Source: Streptomyces sp. VRA16 Mangrove soil (lineage in GTDB: Bacteria > Actinomycetota > Actinomycetes > Streptomycetales > Streptomycetaceae). From it: a DNA stretch of 64,000 nucleotides. The translations under genes and the position numbers were made by a program. Under the pieces are notes generated by a model. It was not told where the DNA came from, did no database searches, and worked only from the letters and a program-made list of their open reading frames with translations. Location of the stretch: NCBI RefSeq assembly GCF_017377775.1, contig NZ_JAFVLN010000010.1, forward strand, positions 1 to 64,000, in the 5' to 3' direction. Position 1 is the first letter of the stretch. Each line of letters begins with the position of its first letter. Of the stretch, positions 8,907 to 17,400 are shown in pieces.

Positions 8907-9182
8907 ATGAAGTCACCCCGCCCCGGCGGCACGGAGAACATCTCCGTCTCGATGCCCTCGGAACTCGTCGGTGCCCTGCGGACCCGCACCGGCAAGCGCG
9001 GCGTGTCCGCGTACGTGACCGCGGCGGTCCGGCATCAACTCGCGATGGACGGCCTCGCCGAGATCGTGGCCGCATACGAAGCTGAGCACGAACCGTTGAG
9101 CGAAGCCGAGATCCAGGCCGCGCAGCACGAGCTGTTCGGTGACGCGCCGACGCCGTACGCGTCGAACGACAGCGCCGCATGA
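8907..9182 (+). CDS. Antitoxin (ribbon-helix-helix-like), module 1
   Basis: 91 aa. The N-terminal part (ENISVSMPSELVGALRTRTG, then KRGVSAYVTAAVRHQL) has the short beta strand plus two-helix pattern of RHH/CopG-type antitoxins. The acidic C-terminal half (AAYEAEHEPLSEAEIQAAQH) is the expected toxin-neutralising tail. Its stop overlaps the start of the PIN toxin (ATGA at 9179-9182), giving coupled translation. A start at 8907 is chosen rather than 8826 because it begins at the conserved strand and follows a plausible promoter/operator. Confidence 0.8.
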   Translation: MKSPRPGGTENISVSMPSELVGALRTRTGKRGVSAYVTAAVRHQLAMDGLAEIVAAYEAEHEPLSEAEIQAAQHELFGDAPTPYASNDSAA

Positions 9183-9586
9183 AGGAGCCCGCGGCCAGGT
9201 CCCTGGTTCTGGACTCCCAGGCACTGTCGCTGCTGCTGTGTAACGACCGCCAGATGGTCACCCGGATCGAGGCCGCACGGCGCGTAGGCGTGCCCGTCCT
9301 CGTGTCAGCCCTGACGGTGGTGGAGGCCGTCTACGGGAAGACGGACACCGCCCGGCTGCGCTGGCTTCTCTCCCGTCTGCAGGTCCAGGACGTCACCCAG
9401 GCGGACAGCCTCACCGCGGTGCAGTTGCTGGCCGACGCCGGTGGCCTGCACGGCCACAAGTACGCCATCGACGCCCTCGTCGCCGCGATGGCGCTCCGCT
9501 CCCCGGCGCCCGTCCTGGTACTGACCTCGGACCGCGACGACTGGTCGAAATTGTGCGGCGACCGCGTACAGATCAAGGACGTGTGA
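9179..9586 (+). CDS. PIN-domain toxin (VapC-like ribonuclease), module 1
   Basis: 135 aa, typical VapC length. The acidic metal-binding residues are in place: Asp in LVLDSQALSLLL, Glu in SALTVVEAVYG, Asp in YAIDALVAAMAL and Asp in LTSDRDDWSKLCG. PIN toxins are Mg2+-dependent RNases, often cutting tRNA or rRNA, and are neutralised by the co-encoded antitoxin. It is translationally coupled to the upstream antitoxin. It is homologous to, but clearly different from, the two near-identical PIN proteins at the right ends of elements A and B, so it is not a simple duplication of them. Confidence 0.87.
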   Translation: MKEPAARSLVLDSQALSLLLCNDRQMVTRIEAARRVGVPVLVSALTVVEAVYGKTDTARLRWLLSRLQVQDVTQADSLTAVQLLADAGGLHGHKYAIDALVAAMALRSPAPVLVLTSDRDDWSKLCGDRVQIKDV

Positions 9587-10125
9587 GGGCGTCGCGCGTG
9601 TACGCGATCACCTGCGGGTCATCCATGACCCGCTCTCAATCCTGCGGCGCAGGTCACGACAGAGGACGGCCATCCGGTCGCGTAGAAACGGCACGGGAAG
9701 CACCGCAACGAACATGAGCACGTACAGCGCGTGCCTCTGGTGCGGGTTGCGGCGCCAGCAGGTGCGCAGTTCATCGAAGGAGCGGTGCAGTCCTTCGGCT
9801 CCTGTCCGGTCGCCGACCGCCGACGTCCTGGACGCCCCGCCATCAACCGACTCGCGCCAACCGACCGCCCGCACCGACATCATCCAGCACCGGTTCAACA
9901 ACTACGACGGGGAGGACGATTGGGTTTTCGAGGACCCGCGGTTCGGGCTCCTCGATGGCCCGGACGATGTGCTGCTGGCATTCCTCGCACGGCTGGTACA
10001 TCCCGAGGTACGCCCCGACGCCGACGAGGTTCCCGGTTACCGAAACCGGAGATCCGCCGAATACTGGTAGCTCCACCGCCACTCACTGACCAACCGCCGA
10101 AGGGCAGAAGGCAGACCAGGGGAAA
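9587..10125. other. Gene-poor stretch with an AbiJ-like remnant
   Basis: No intact gene is supported here. The first 250 bases hold no recognisable coding sequence. A minus-strand reading (9608-9800) gives a short hydrophobic segment (HALYVLMFVAVLPVPFL) of unknown origin. From about 9860 a plus-strand reading resembles part of an abortive-infection protein. Confidence 0.5.
9861..10070 (+). pseudogene. Fragment resembling an AbiJ N-terminal-type domain
   Basis: About 70 codons. The segment IIQHRFNNYDGEDDWVFEDP, then LLDGPDDVLLAFLARLVHP and VRPDADEV, resembles the conserved core of the N-terminal domain found in AbiJ-related abortive-infection proteins (recognition from memory, not a search). 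The expected continuation is lost: the frame turns into unrelated sequence (GYRNRRSAEYW) and stops at 10070. No convincing start or catalytic C-terminus is present. It is therefore read as a relic of another defence gene inside element A. Confidence 0.35.
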
Positions 10126-10747
10126 TCACACCGCCACGAGCCGGACTCGCTCGCCGCACAGCTTGGCCATGTCGTCAATATCGGAAGTCAGCATGACCAC
10201 GGGACGGTGCTGTCGCAGCGCGGCCTCGGCAACGGCCGCATCGGTCGCGTACTCGTGTCCGTGCAAGCCGGCCTTCATCAGCAACTTCGAGGCAGCCCTC
10301 GCCCCCTCGTCACCGACCGGGACGACCCGCAGCCCGGAAGGCACCCAGTTCAGGCGTGACTTGTTCGTACGCGAGTGGACCGCCTCGATAATGGTAAGCG
10401 CACTGATCACGACCTCCATGCCACGCGACCGCGCCTCAGCGATCAGAGCCACCACCTGCTCTTCGTCAGCGAGCAGCTTCGAAAGCCCCTCGCTGTCGAG
10501 GACCAGCGTCCCCTCGTGACTCAGTCTGCGGCGGGCCACTCGGCCTCCTCGGCGAACACCTCGTCGAAGACCTGCCGCGCCCGCTGACGAGCCGGCTCGG
10601 AAACCGGCCCCTTGCGACTCTCGTAGTCCGCCAGGTACTCGTCCAGGACCTGCCCACGCAGCTCACGCTCGACCGCCTCGGCGATGAACGCGGAGAACTC
10701 CCGCTTCCCCACCCGCGCCCGGATCGCCTCCGCAGTCCCCTCCGGCA
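10117..10747. repeat. Right-end toxin/antitoxin direct repeat, left copy
   Basis: Gapless near-identical partner of 26457-27087 (offset 16,340 bp). It carries the PIN toxin gene and most of the antitoxin gene. After 10747 the copies diverge for 21 bp here versus 273 bp in the right copy, and then match again from 10769. Confidence 0.85.
10126..10539 (-). CDS. PIN-domain toxin, module 2 (duplicate of module 3)
   Basis: 137 aa, almost identical to the protein at 26466-26879, with only a handful of substitutions by eye. Catalytic acidic residues are retained (LVLDSEGLSKLLAD, SALTIIEAVH, YATDAAVAEAAL, LTSDIDDMAKLCG). It overlaps the antitoxin reading by 19 bp. Because the antitoxin of this copy has lost its N-terminus and promoter, expression is doubtful. 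If made, it may be neutralised by the antitoxin of module 3. Confidence 0.8.
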   Translation of the reverse strand: MARRRLSHEGTLVLDSEGLSKLLADEEQVVALIAEARSRGMEVVISALTIIEAVHSRTNKSRLNWVPSGLRVVPVGDEGARAASKLLMKAGLHGHEYATDAAVAEAALRQHRPVVMLTSDIDDMAKLCGERVRLVAV

Positions 10748-10768
10748 CATCGGCAGCGCGACGTCCGA
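10521..10768 (-). pseudogene. Truncated antitoxin of module 2
   Basis: From VPEGTAEAIRARVGKREFSA onward it equals the intact antitoxin at 26861-27145, but the first 20 or so residues of that protein (METTYS to SLSL region) are missing. They are replaced by sequence running into the TCCCAGCAC repeat at 10769-10791. A GTG at the VPEG position could give a protein of about 75 aa lacking the N-terminal DNA-binding strand. The junction coincides with a repeat that occurs twice in the right-hand copy, suggesting a deletion there. Confidence 0.7.
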
Positions 10769-10905
10769 ATCCCAGCACCGTCCCAGCACGGGAAAAAACC
10801 AAGGGCCCGACCCCGAAGAGCCGGACCCCCTTTGACCTGCATGTTTGCCAGATCAGCGACGTGGCGATACGTCAGCCGCTACACGTTGAAGCGGAACTCC
10901 ACCAC
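10769..10905. repeat. Right-end/core direct repeat, left copy (core2)
   Basis: 137 bp matching 27361-27497 with four mismatches by hand count. It contains the TCCCAGCAC pair, a run of A and a hairpin (terminator on the minus strand), about 50 bp of shared spacer, and the last 27 bp of ychF (10879-10905). To the right of 10905 the sequence becomes the left end of element B. Confidence 0.88.
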
Positions 10906-11263
10906 AAGGCCGTGAACTGCGGAAATGCAGGCGCATCCCAGCACCATCCCAGCACGGGATGCGCGACAAAGTACAAGAACACCGAAGATCGCCAACGCTA
11001 CCCGGAAGCGCCCGCACACGCCTGAAGCCTGCGGAACTTCTACGCACGCCACATCAGGCTCGCGCCACCGTGCCGAACCTCGCAGAGCAGCACAGCGCTC
11101 GCGCTCACTCGCGGCCCTCCCGGGCATCGGCGGCCAGCTCCGCCGCCTGGCCGCCTCCCAGAATGTACGTCCAGACCTCGGGGTCGGCGCGAGCGTGCGC
11201 AGGTCCCGTATACCCCCGGTTTGGCGGGGCATAGTCAGAAGCTTCCGCGCTGTCGCAGGTCAG
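10906..11263. other. Left end of element B, no gene seen
   Basis: Begins with the left-end sequence shared with element A (to 10980, TCCCAGCAC pair at 10935-10957). The remainder up to the tRNA-like sequence has no convincing coding region on either strand. Confidence 0.5.
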
Positions 11264-11336
11264 TCTGCATAGCTCAGCGGGTGAAGCAGGCGCCTTCTAA
11301 GCGCTTGACGGCAGGTTCGAGTCCTGCCGGTGGCGC
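11264..11336 (+). tRNA. tRNA-Arg(UCU)-like sequence, acceptor stem degraded
   Basis: The D arm (GCT/AGC stem, AGCGGGTGA-like loop), anticodon arm (GGCGC-CTTCTAA-GCGCT, anticodon TCT at 11297-11299) and T arm (GCAGG-TTCGAGT-CCTGC) all fold well. The acceptor stem does not: 5' GTCTGCA against 3' CGGTGGC leaves three of seven positions unpaired, and no standard CCA follows cleanly. It is either a decayed tRNA carried by the element or a hybrid in which only the 3' half of a tRNA-Arg survives, as in old tRNA attachment sites. Confidence 0.5.
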
Positions 11337-11462
11337 CCAAACATGGCTGGTCAGGGCTCCCTCGGACCACCAGCGGAGAACCGGTGCGCGCGTTACTGCG
11401 CCGTTCGTTCAGAGCGTTGGATTCCGTGCTCCAGAGAGGGGCAACGTGGATCAGCTCGGCAT

Positions 11463-12656
11463 TCAGCTGGCCGAGGTGCGACGCGCCAGGCCCCCCTTCT
11501 CCAGCTCGTGCACCACCAGCTCCTCCATCACGTGTCGCTCCCTGGCGGAGGCGTAGGCGAGGTCGTGCAGGGCAGCAGCACGCCTGGCGAAGTCCCGCCT
11601 CACCGCATCGGTCGGCCAGGGGATCTTGTAACGGGAAAAGTCCTTGCGCCTCATCGCGCGGGCCTGCTCACCCTGCGTAACGGCCGTCAATTCCCGCCTC
11701 CGGTAACGCAGCGAGTGCAACAACCACATCCGATCGACCTCGGACTCTGTGTAAATCGCGAGCGTCCGCCGACCTGGCACTACCGGGGTAGTAGTGAGCA
11801 CGGTCCGCACCTCCCCGGGACGGGGCGCGATCAAGAGGCTGCCGGACGGGCATACAACCTCCGCTTGCGCCACGGTACGTGAAGTCACTGCACCCAGATG
11901 TACTGTCTTGCAGTTCAGTACTTCGCGGGGAGACACCCACGGCATAGCCGACTGCTCGCTGTCCGGCAGAGACTGTGCCGCACCAGCCGTAACCTGACAC
12001 ACTTCGCCCACTGCACGCTCGGTAGCGGGACCTTGCCCGCACGTCTGCAGCGCCTCCATGAAATGCGCATCCGCTAGTTCCGTCGCGCAAGACACAATCC
12101 GGGTGTTCAACGCATTCTTGCGCTCAGCAAGCGAGATCAGCGAAAGCAGCCTCTCCCGCACCGGCGCTGGAGGCACTGGCACGGGAAGTCGGTTGAGTGC
12201 CTGCAGAGGCAAGGTCATGTGCTCGGCGTTCGACGAGGACAGCGTGAGATAGTTCTGGCTCTGCGAGGTCTTCAGCCACCATCGAAGCCACAGATCCCAT
12301 TGTTGGGCGCGGCCCTCTGGTGTCCAGCGGACGACCGCGAGCGACCTGGCGACATTCCATCCCGCGTGCTCCTCCCCTGCAACTGCCGCCTCCCCCACGC
12401 GCCCCACGAGCACGACAAGGAGGTCCCCAGACCTCAGCGTGCTGCGTGGGTGGCGTTTGGCCACCTCGGGAGGCACAAATGTGAACTCCTGGACGTGCAC
12501 ACCTCCCTCGACAATCTCTGTGGCGCGGATCATAGGGATTCCGCCGGATGCCTTCTGCTGTCGCGCAATTCCGTAGGCGGCGTACTCGACCCCAGGGAAC
12601 TCACGCAACTCAACGAGGGGCCACGGAGTGGGGATATCATCCGATTCTGTAGTCAT
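11463..12656 (-). CDS. Type I restriction specificity (HsdS)-like protein of the second methylase module
   Basis: 397 aa with two target-recognition-like halves. The first has IPMIRATEIVEGGVHV, then LRSGDLLVVLVGRVGEAAVA and LNRLPVPVPPAPVRERLLSL; the second has MPWVSPREVL and PSGSLLIAPRPGEVRTVL. The segments after each half (LISLAERKNALNTRI and the C-terminal ARRAAALHDLAYASARERH) are the helical spacers of S subunits. It should select DNA sites for the adjacent methylase. Its ATG at 12656 lies inside the methylase gene (20-bp overlap), indicating coupling. Codon GC bias is weaker than in chromosomal neighbours. No HsdR-like gene follows in this module. Confidence 0.78.
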   Translation of the reverse strand: MTTESDDIPTPWPLVELREFPGVEYAAYGIARQQKASGGIPMIRATEIVEGGVHVQEFTFVPPEVAKRHPRSTLRSGDLLVVLVGRVGEAAVAGEEHAGWNVARSLAVVRWTPEGRAQQWDLWLRWWLKTSQSQNYLTLSSSNAEHMTLPLQALNRLPVPVPPAPVRERLLSLISLAERKNALNTRIVSCATELADAHFMEALQTCGQGPATERAVGEVCQVTAGAAQSLPDSEQSAMPWVSPREVLNCKTVHLGAVTSRTVAQAEVVCPSGSLLIAPRPGEVRTVLTTTPVVPGRRTLAIYTESEVDRMWLLHSLRYRRRELTAVTQGEQARAMRRKDFSRYKIPWPTDAVRRDFARRAAALHDLAYASARERHVMEELVVHELEKGGLARRTSAS

Positions 12657-14043
12657 GCCTGCTCTCCAGGGCATCACGGACTCGGTTCCTGGCTGCGGCG
12701 CTACGATCCATGCACTCATACAGCTCGGCCTTCCGGTTCCGGTCTCCGTCACTTGAATGCAACTGCTCGGTGCCCCCGTTCCGTACGTAGCGTGCGGGAG
12801 TCAGATCGAAGCCCGCCTCAGCGATTTCCTCGTACCTCGCCGCACGGCACCATGGGACGGATTCAGGGTCCCCCTCGCCCTCACGGCGTCGAAGTCCCTG
12901 CCATTCACCGAAGATCTGCAGCAGGCGTTCGGCCGAGTCCTTTGCGAAGTGGCGCCGCTGCCCCTCCTTCGCCGCTGGCAGTTTCCCTGCATCCGCGAAC
13001 AAGACCTGATCGGAGTGCGGCCGCTCCCCTTTGGCCAGCAGCCACAGCGCCGTGCTCGCGCTGGCGTGCGGAAAGAGCCACGTCGGCAAGGCCACGACGC
13101 CCACGACCAGACCGTTCTCCAGCAGCCCACGGCGGATCAGTCCGTCGGTGCTGTTGCTGCTGTGCGCCGCGCCGGAAGACAGCAGAACGACGGCCCGTCC
13201 TTGTGGCGTGAGATCGGCAAGGATGTGCTGGACCCAGGCGAAGTTCGCGTTACCCGGACGTGGCACCCCCAGGGTCCACCGCCAGTCGTCCTTCAGTTCA
13301 CCGTGCCCCCAGTCCCGCTGGTTCACAGGAGGGTTGGCGACGATCACGTCGGCCGGCATCGGTGAAGTGCCGGCCCTCAGGGTGTCAGCTCCTTCCTTGC
13401 CGAGGTCGGCAAGGAATCCGTGCAGGGCGAGGTTGACGGCTGCGGCATAACGCGCCGTCCGGTTGATATCCGCACCGGACAAGCGCACTTCACCCCCCTG
13501 TGCCCGAGCCCGCTGTGCGGCGGCGCGCAGCAGTCGCCCGCTGCCGCACACCGGGTCCCGAACAATCTCGCCTCCTCGGGGAGCGGCCAGCCCCGCGAAG
13601 AGGTACGCCAGGTCGTTTGACGTGAAGTAGTCATCGCCACGCGCATAGCGTGTCGAGTACGTGTCGAGGAGCACGTCAAGGAGCCTCGGGTCCGGATCCA
13701 GCTGCCGCACCTCCGCGATCAGCTCACGGAGGGCCGGGTCGATGAGCTCGAAGGGACGGCTCACGCCTTCGTCGCGATACGCAGCAAGACTGTGGGCGCG
13801 AGCAACGGGCGTACGCGGCCACACTGCGCCGAGCCTGGCCCCCGCTGACTCCGAACCCGGCCTCCACAACCGGTCCACCTCCGCCGGTGATCCATGGCGG
13901 GACCAGCAGTGAAGGTAGACCACTTGAAAGGCAAGCCGGTACGTCGTCGCGGCATCGGCGACGCTGCGTAGCTTCTCGACGGCCCGCAGCACTCGCCGGT
14001 ACTTCAGCCGCCCCTCTTCGTTCGCCCATTCCTCCTGGGTCAC
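12637..14043 (-). CDS. N6-adenine DNA methylase (HsdM-like) with NPPV in motif IV
   Basis: 468 aa. The helical N-terminal region (residues 1-150) is followed by the SAM-binding motif I (EIVRDPVCGSGRLLRAAA) and motif IV (ADVIVANPPVNQRDWGHG). In almost all HsdM proteins the residue after NPP is aromatic (F or Y) and stacks on the flipped adenine; here it is Val, which may weaken or abolish catalysis. The later part (FAWVQHILADLTPQGRAVVL, LVVGVVALPTWLFPHASAST) is normal for HsdM. The GTG at 14043 overlaps the stop of the upstream membrane peptide (GTGA) and has GAGG upstream. It is on the same strand as, and downstream of, the hsdR of the complete system. Confidence 0.83.
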   Translation of the reverse strand: MTQEEWANEEGRLKYRRVLRAVEKLRSVADAATTYRLAFQVVYLHCWSRHGSPAEVDRLWRPGSESAGARLGAVWPRTPVARAHSLAAYRDEGVSRPFELIDPALRELIAEVRQLDPDPRLLDVLLDTYSTRYARGDDYFTSNDLAYLFAGLAAPRGGEIVRDPVCGSGRLLRAAAQRARAQGGEVRLSGADINRTARYAAAVNLALHGFLADLGKEGADTLRAGTSPMPADVIVANPPVNQRDWGHGELKDDWRWTLGVPRPGNANFAWVQHILADLTPQGRAVVLLSSGAAHSSNSTDGLIRRGLLENGLVVGVVALPTWLFPHASASTALWLLAKGERPHSDQVLFADAGKLPAAKEGQRRHFAKDSAERLLQIFGEWQGLRRREGEGDPESVPWCRAARYEEIAEAGFDLTPARYVRNGGTEQLHSSDGDRNRKAELYECMDRSAAARNRVRDALESRHDYRIG

Positions 14044-14225
14044 GACGACCTCAGCCAGGAGACGACCGCCAGCCCGATGAGAACAGTGGCTCCGCAGGCG
14101 GCACCACCGTTCTGGATGGCCGTAACGACCTCTCCCGCGCCCACGAACTCGAGGATGCCGGCCACGAGCCCCACCACCACGGACGCCAGGACGACCACCA
14201 CCAACAGCAGCGCTCGCTGCGACAT
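14040..14225 (-). CDS. Small two-helix membrane protein coupled to the NPPV methylase
   Basis: 61 aa consisting of two predicted membrane helices (about residues 4-26, LLLVVVVLASVVVGLVAG, and 38-58, NGGAACGATVLIGLAVVSWL) joined by a short loop. No family was recognised. It has a good ribosome site (GAGGGAG, about eight bases before the ATG), GC-rich third positions, and its TGA overlaps the methylase GTG in a 4-bp GTGA. This strongly suggests it is real and made in step with the methylase. Small membrane partners occur as effectors in several phage-defence systems; that role is only an analogy. Confidence 0.68.
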   Translation of the reverse strand: MSQRALLLVVVVLASVVVGLVAGILEFVGAGEVVTAIQNGGAACGATVLIGLAVVSWLRSS

Positions 14226-14402
14226 GCCACAACTCCCTCGGTTCCACCAGCAGTTAGCAGTTCTGCGGTTCGTTCCGCGGACTTGAAAGTAGTGGCCTGA
14301 CGCACCTCACGTCTCGCAGCACGGGAATTTGCTTTTACCGTAGGGCGGTCGGGCGCAGCCCCTGCCGACCCCACGAAGGACATTCGGTCGGGCAGACGAC
14401 CG

Positions 14403-14428
14403 CCCCGGCAAACAGATGCTTGCCGGGG
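14403..14428. terminator. Hairpin downstream of hsdR
   Basis: CCCCGGCAA (14403-14411) and TTGCCGGGG (14420-14428) form a perfect 9-bp stem with an 8-base loop, 23 bp past the hsdR stop. There is no T run. It may end or attenuate transcription from the hsd genes before the membrane-peptide module. Confidence 0.5.
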
Positions 14429-14450
14429 CCAGAAGCGAGATGAGCGGGGG

Positions 14451-17400
14451 CTATGCGTCGGCGGCCGAGCCGTCCTGGGACCACTTGTCGGCGAAGTGTT
14501 CCATCTGGCGGATCACCAGGTCGATCGCTTCCTTGGACTGCTCGGGCGGGTAGCCGTGGCGGGCCAGGAGACGCCTGATGGTGGCACGAAGCCTGGCCCG
14601 GACCGGTTCGCGGGCGATCCAGTCCTTCTTGAGGTTCTTGCGGACCTGGACCACGAGGTCCCGAGCGATACCGGAGAGGATCTCGTCGCCCATGAGGTCG
14701 CGGGCGCTGCCGAGGTCGGCGACCGCGTCGTAGAAGGCGAGTTCGTCGTCCCCCAGCGGCGGGGTGAACTTCTCACCTCGCCGAGCGTCTTCCGCGACCG
14801 TCTTGGCCAGTTCCACCAGCTGGGCGATGATCTCGGCGCTGGTGAGCTGCTGACGCATGTAGCGGGCCATCAGGTCCTGAAGGCGCTCTGAGAACGCGGT
14901 CTGGCGGACGATGTTGTGCCGGGTCTGCTCGCGCATCTTCTGCTCGACGAGGCGGCGCAGGGCTTCAGCGGCCAGGTGCGGGGTTTCGCTGTTCTGCAGG
15001 CGGCCGACAAGGGCGTCGTTGAGGTGGGTGAGGTCGGCCTTGTCCAGCCCGGCCTCGGAGAAGAGGTCGGTGACACCGCCGGTCTCCACGACGGCGGAGG
15101 TGAGCTGGGAGAGGTAGAGGGCGACGTCGCGGGCGACGGGCAGGCCCTGTGCCTCGCGGTCCATGGCGTCGAGCTTCGCCATGTACGTACGGACCTCGAC
15201 GAGGAACTGGATGTCGCGCTTCCAGTACGGCTGGTCGCCGAACCGGGAGGAGATGTCGGCGGAGGAGCCGGCCAAGGCGAAGAAGCGCTCCAGGCGGTAG
15301 CCGTGCTCGCGGAAGCGGCGACTGAGGGTCTGGTTCGGGTCGTCGAGCTGGTCGGGGTTGTTGCCCGGGGTGGCGGGGCTGCGGAGGTACTCGGCCGTGG
15401 TGTAGGCCGCCTTGATGAAAGCCTTCGGGTCGGGGCGGGAGAGGCGTTCGCGCCAGTTCCAGCCGATCAGCATCTGATCGAGGATGTCGTACTCGTTGCG
15501 GAGTTCGTCCAGGGCGCGGTCGATGTCCTGGCCGAGGGTCCGGTCGGCCTGGTCGTCGGCGGAGTACTCGGCGATGGCCTTCTGGAGGTTCTCGGTGAGG
15601 GGGGCGTAGCCGACGAGGAGGCCGTCCTCCTTCTTGCGGAAGCGGCGGTTGACGCGGGCGAGGGCCTGCATCAGGCCGGCGCCGCGCAGCGGCCGGTCCA
15701 GGTACATGGTGTGGATGGACGGCGCGTCGAAGCCGGTCAGGAGCATGTTGTTGACGATGAGGAGCTGGAGTTCGTCCTCGGGGTCCTTGGCACGGTTGGT
15801 GACGGCCTTGCGCTGGGAGTCGCGCAGGGCGTGAACGCGCAGTTCCTTGGAGTCCTTGCGGGAGTCCGAGGAGTAGACGATCTTCATGGCGCCGGTGGTG
15901 TGGTCGTCCGTGTGCCAGTCGGGGCGCAGTTCGCGCAGGGCGTCATAGACGCGAACGCAGATCTCGCGGGTGGCGCAGACGAGCATCGCCTTGCCGGGGG
16001 CGCCGCCCGGTGCGTCGTCGGCGTCCGCGACGAACGGCAGCATCGCTGCACGGCGCGCCTCCCAGTGTTCGACCAGGTCCTGGGTCAGGTCGCGTATCCG
16101 GGCAGGGGCGCCGTACATGGCGTTCATGGTGGCGACAGCCTGCTCGACGCGGGTGCGCTCGGTATCGTCCAGGCCGTCGGTGATGCGATCGGCCTCGGTG
16201 TCGATGGCGGTGGGGTCGACGTCGCGGTCGAGGACGAGCTGGACAACGCGGCTCTCGTGGTAGACCTTCACGGTCGCGCCGTCGTCGGCGGCCCGCTTGA
16301 GGTCGTAGGTGTCGATGTAGTCGCCGAAGACCTCACGGGTGTTGCGGTCGGCCTCGGAGATCGGTGTGCCGGTGAAGGCGAGGAGCGTGGCGTGCGGGAG
16401 TGCGTCGCGCAGGTGGCGGGCGTAGCCGTCGAGGTGGTCGTAGTGGCTGCGGTGGGCCTCGTCGACCACGACGACGATGTTGCGCCGCTCGGAAAGGAGC
16501 GGGTGGTCGGTCCCGGATTCCTTCTCCTGCTTGGTACGGCCGAACTTCTGCAGGGTGGTGAACAGGATGCCGCCGGTGCGCTTGGCGGCAAGCTCTTCGC
16601 GGAGTGCGGCGCGGTTGAGGAACTGGTGAGGCTGCTCGGGGAGGACCTCGCTCTCCTTGAACGTGTCGAAGAGCTGGTCGTCGAGATCGGTGCGATCGGT
16701 GACGACCACCACGGTGGGGTTGTGCAGAGCGGGGTCGCGCATGACGAGGTTGGTGGTCAGCACCATCTCCTCGGACTTGCCCGAGCCCTGGGTGTGCCAG
16801 ACCACGCCGGCCTTGCCGTCGGTCGCGGCGGCGCGGCGCACGGCGTCGGCGGCACGGGTGACCGCGAAGTACTGGTGCGGCTTCGCGATCCGCTTCATGC
16901 GCTTGGCCACCACGAAGTTGATGAAGGACCGGACCAGGGTGAGGAAGCGCGGCTGGGTGAACAGGCCGTGCAGGGCGAGGTCCTGGCCGGTCGGGACGTC
17001 GGCATCGGCGTCGGCGTCGGCGTGGACGGCAGCAGCGTCCACGGTGTCCACGCGGGCGCCGAACTCGTCGGTGTTCCACGGGGCGAAGTGCTCGTACGGG
17101 GTGAAGGGGGTGCCGTACTTCGCGGTGATGCCGTCGGAGAGCAGTACGACCGCGTTGTAGCGGAAGGCGGTCGGGAACTCCTCGATGTAGTGCCGGATCT
17201 GGGTGTGCGCGGCGGACAGGGTGGCGTTCGGGTCGCCGGCCCGCTTGAGCTCGATGACGGCGAGCGGGAGGCCGTTGACGTACAGGACGAGGTCGAAGCG
17301 GCGGTTGCGCTCACCGTTGATCACGGTCACCTGACGGACGGCGCGGTATGTGTTCGCGTCCGCGTGCTCCAGGTCGACGATCCGGACGGTCGGGGTGTGC

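Larger units (their letters stand above)
8721..10905. mobile_element. Element A: eroded integrase-less insertion at the ychF 3' end
   Basis: Bounded on the left by a degenerate core/left-end sequence (8721-8820) and on the right by a copy of the last 27 bp of ychF (10879-10905). Its left end aligns without gaps to the left end of element B (10881-10980, 82 of 100 positions by hand count). Its right end (toxin gene, TCCCAGCAC repeat, hairpin, core) matches the right end of element B. Contents are a complete antitoxin/PIN toxin pair, a degraded AbiJ-like fragment and a second PIN toxin with a truncated antitoxin. No recombinase gene is present. This is inferred to be the older of two tandem insertions. 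Confidence 0.65.
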
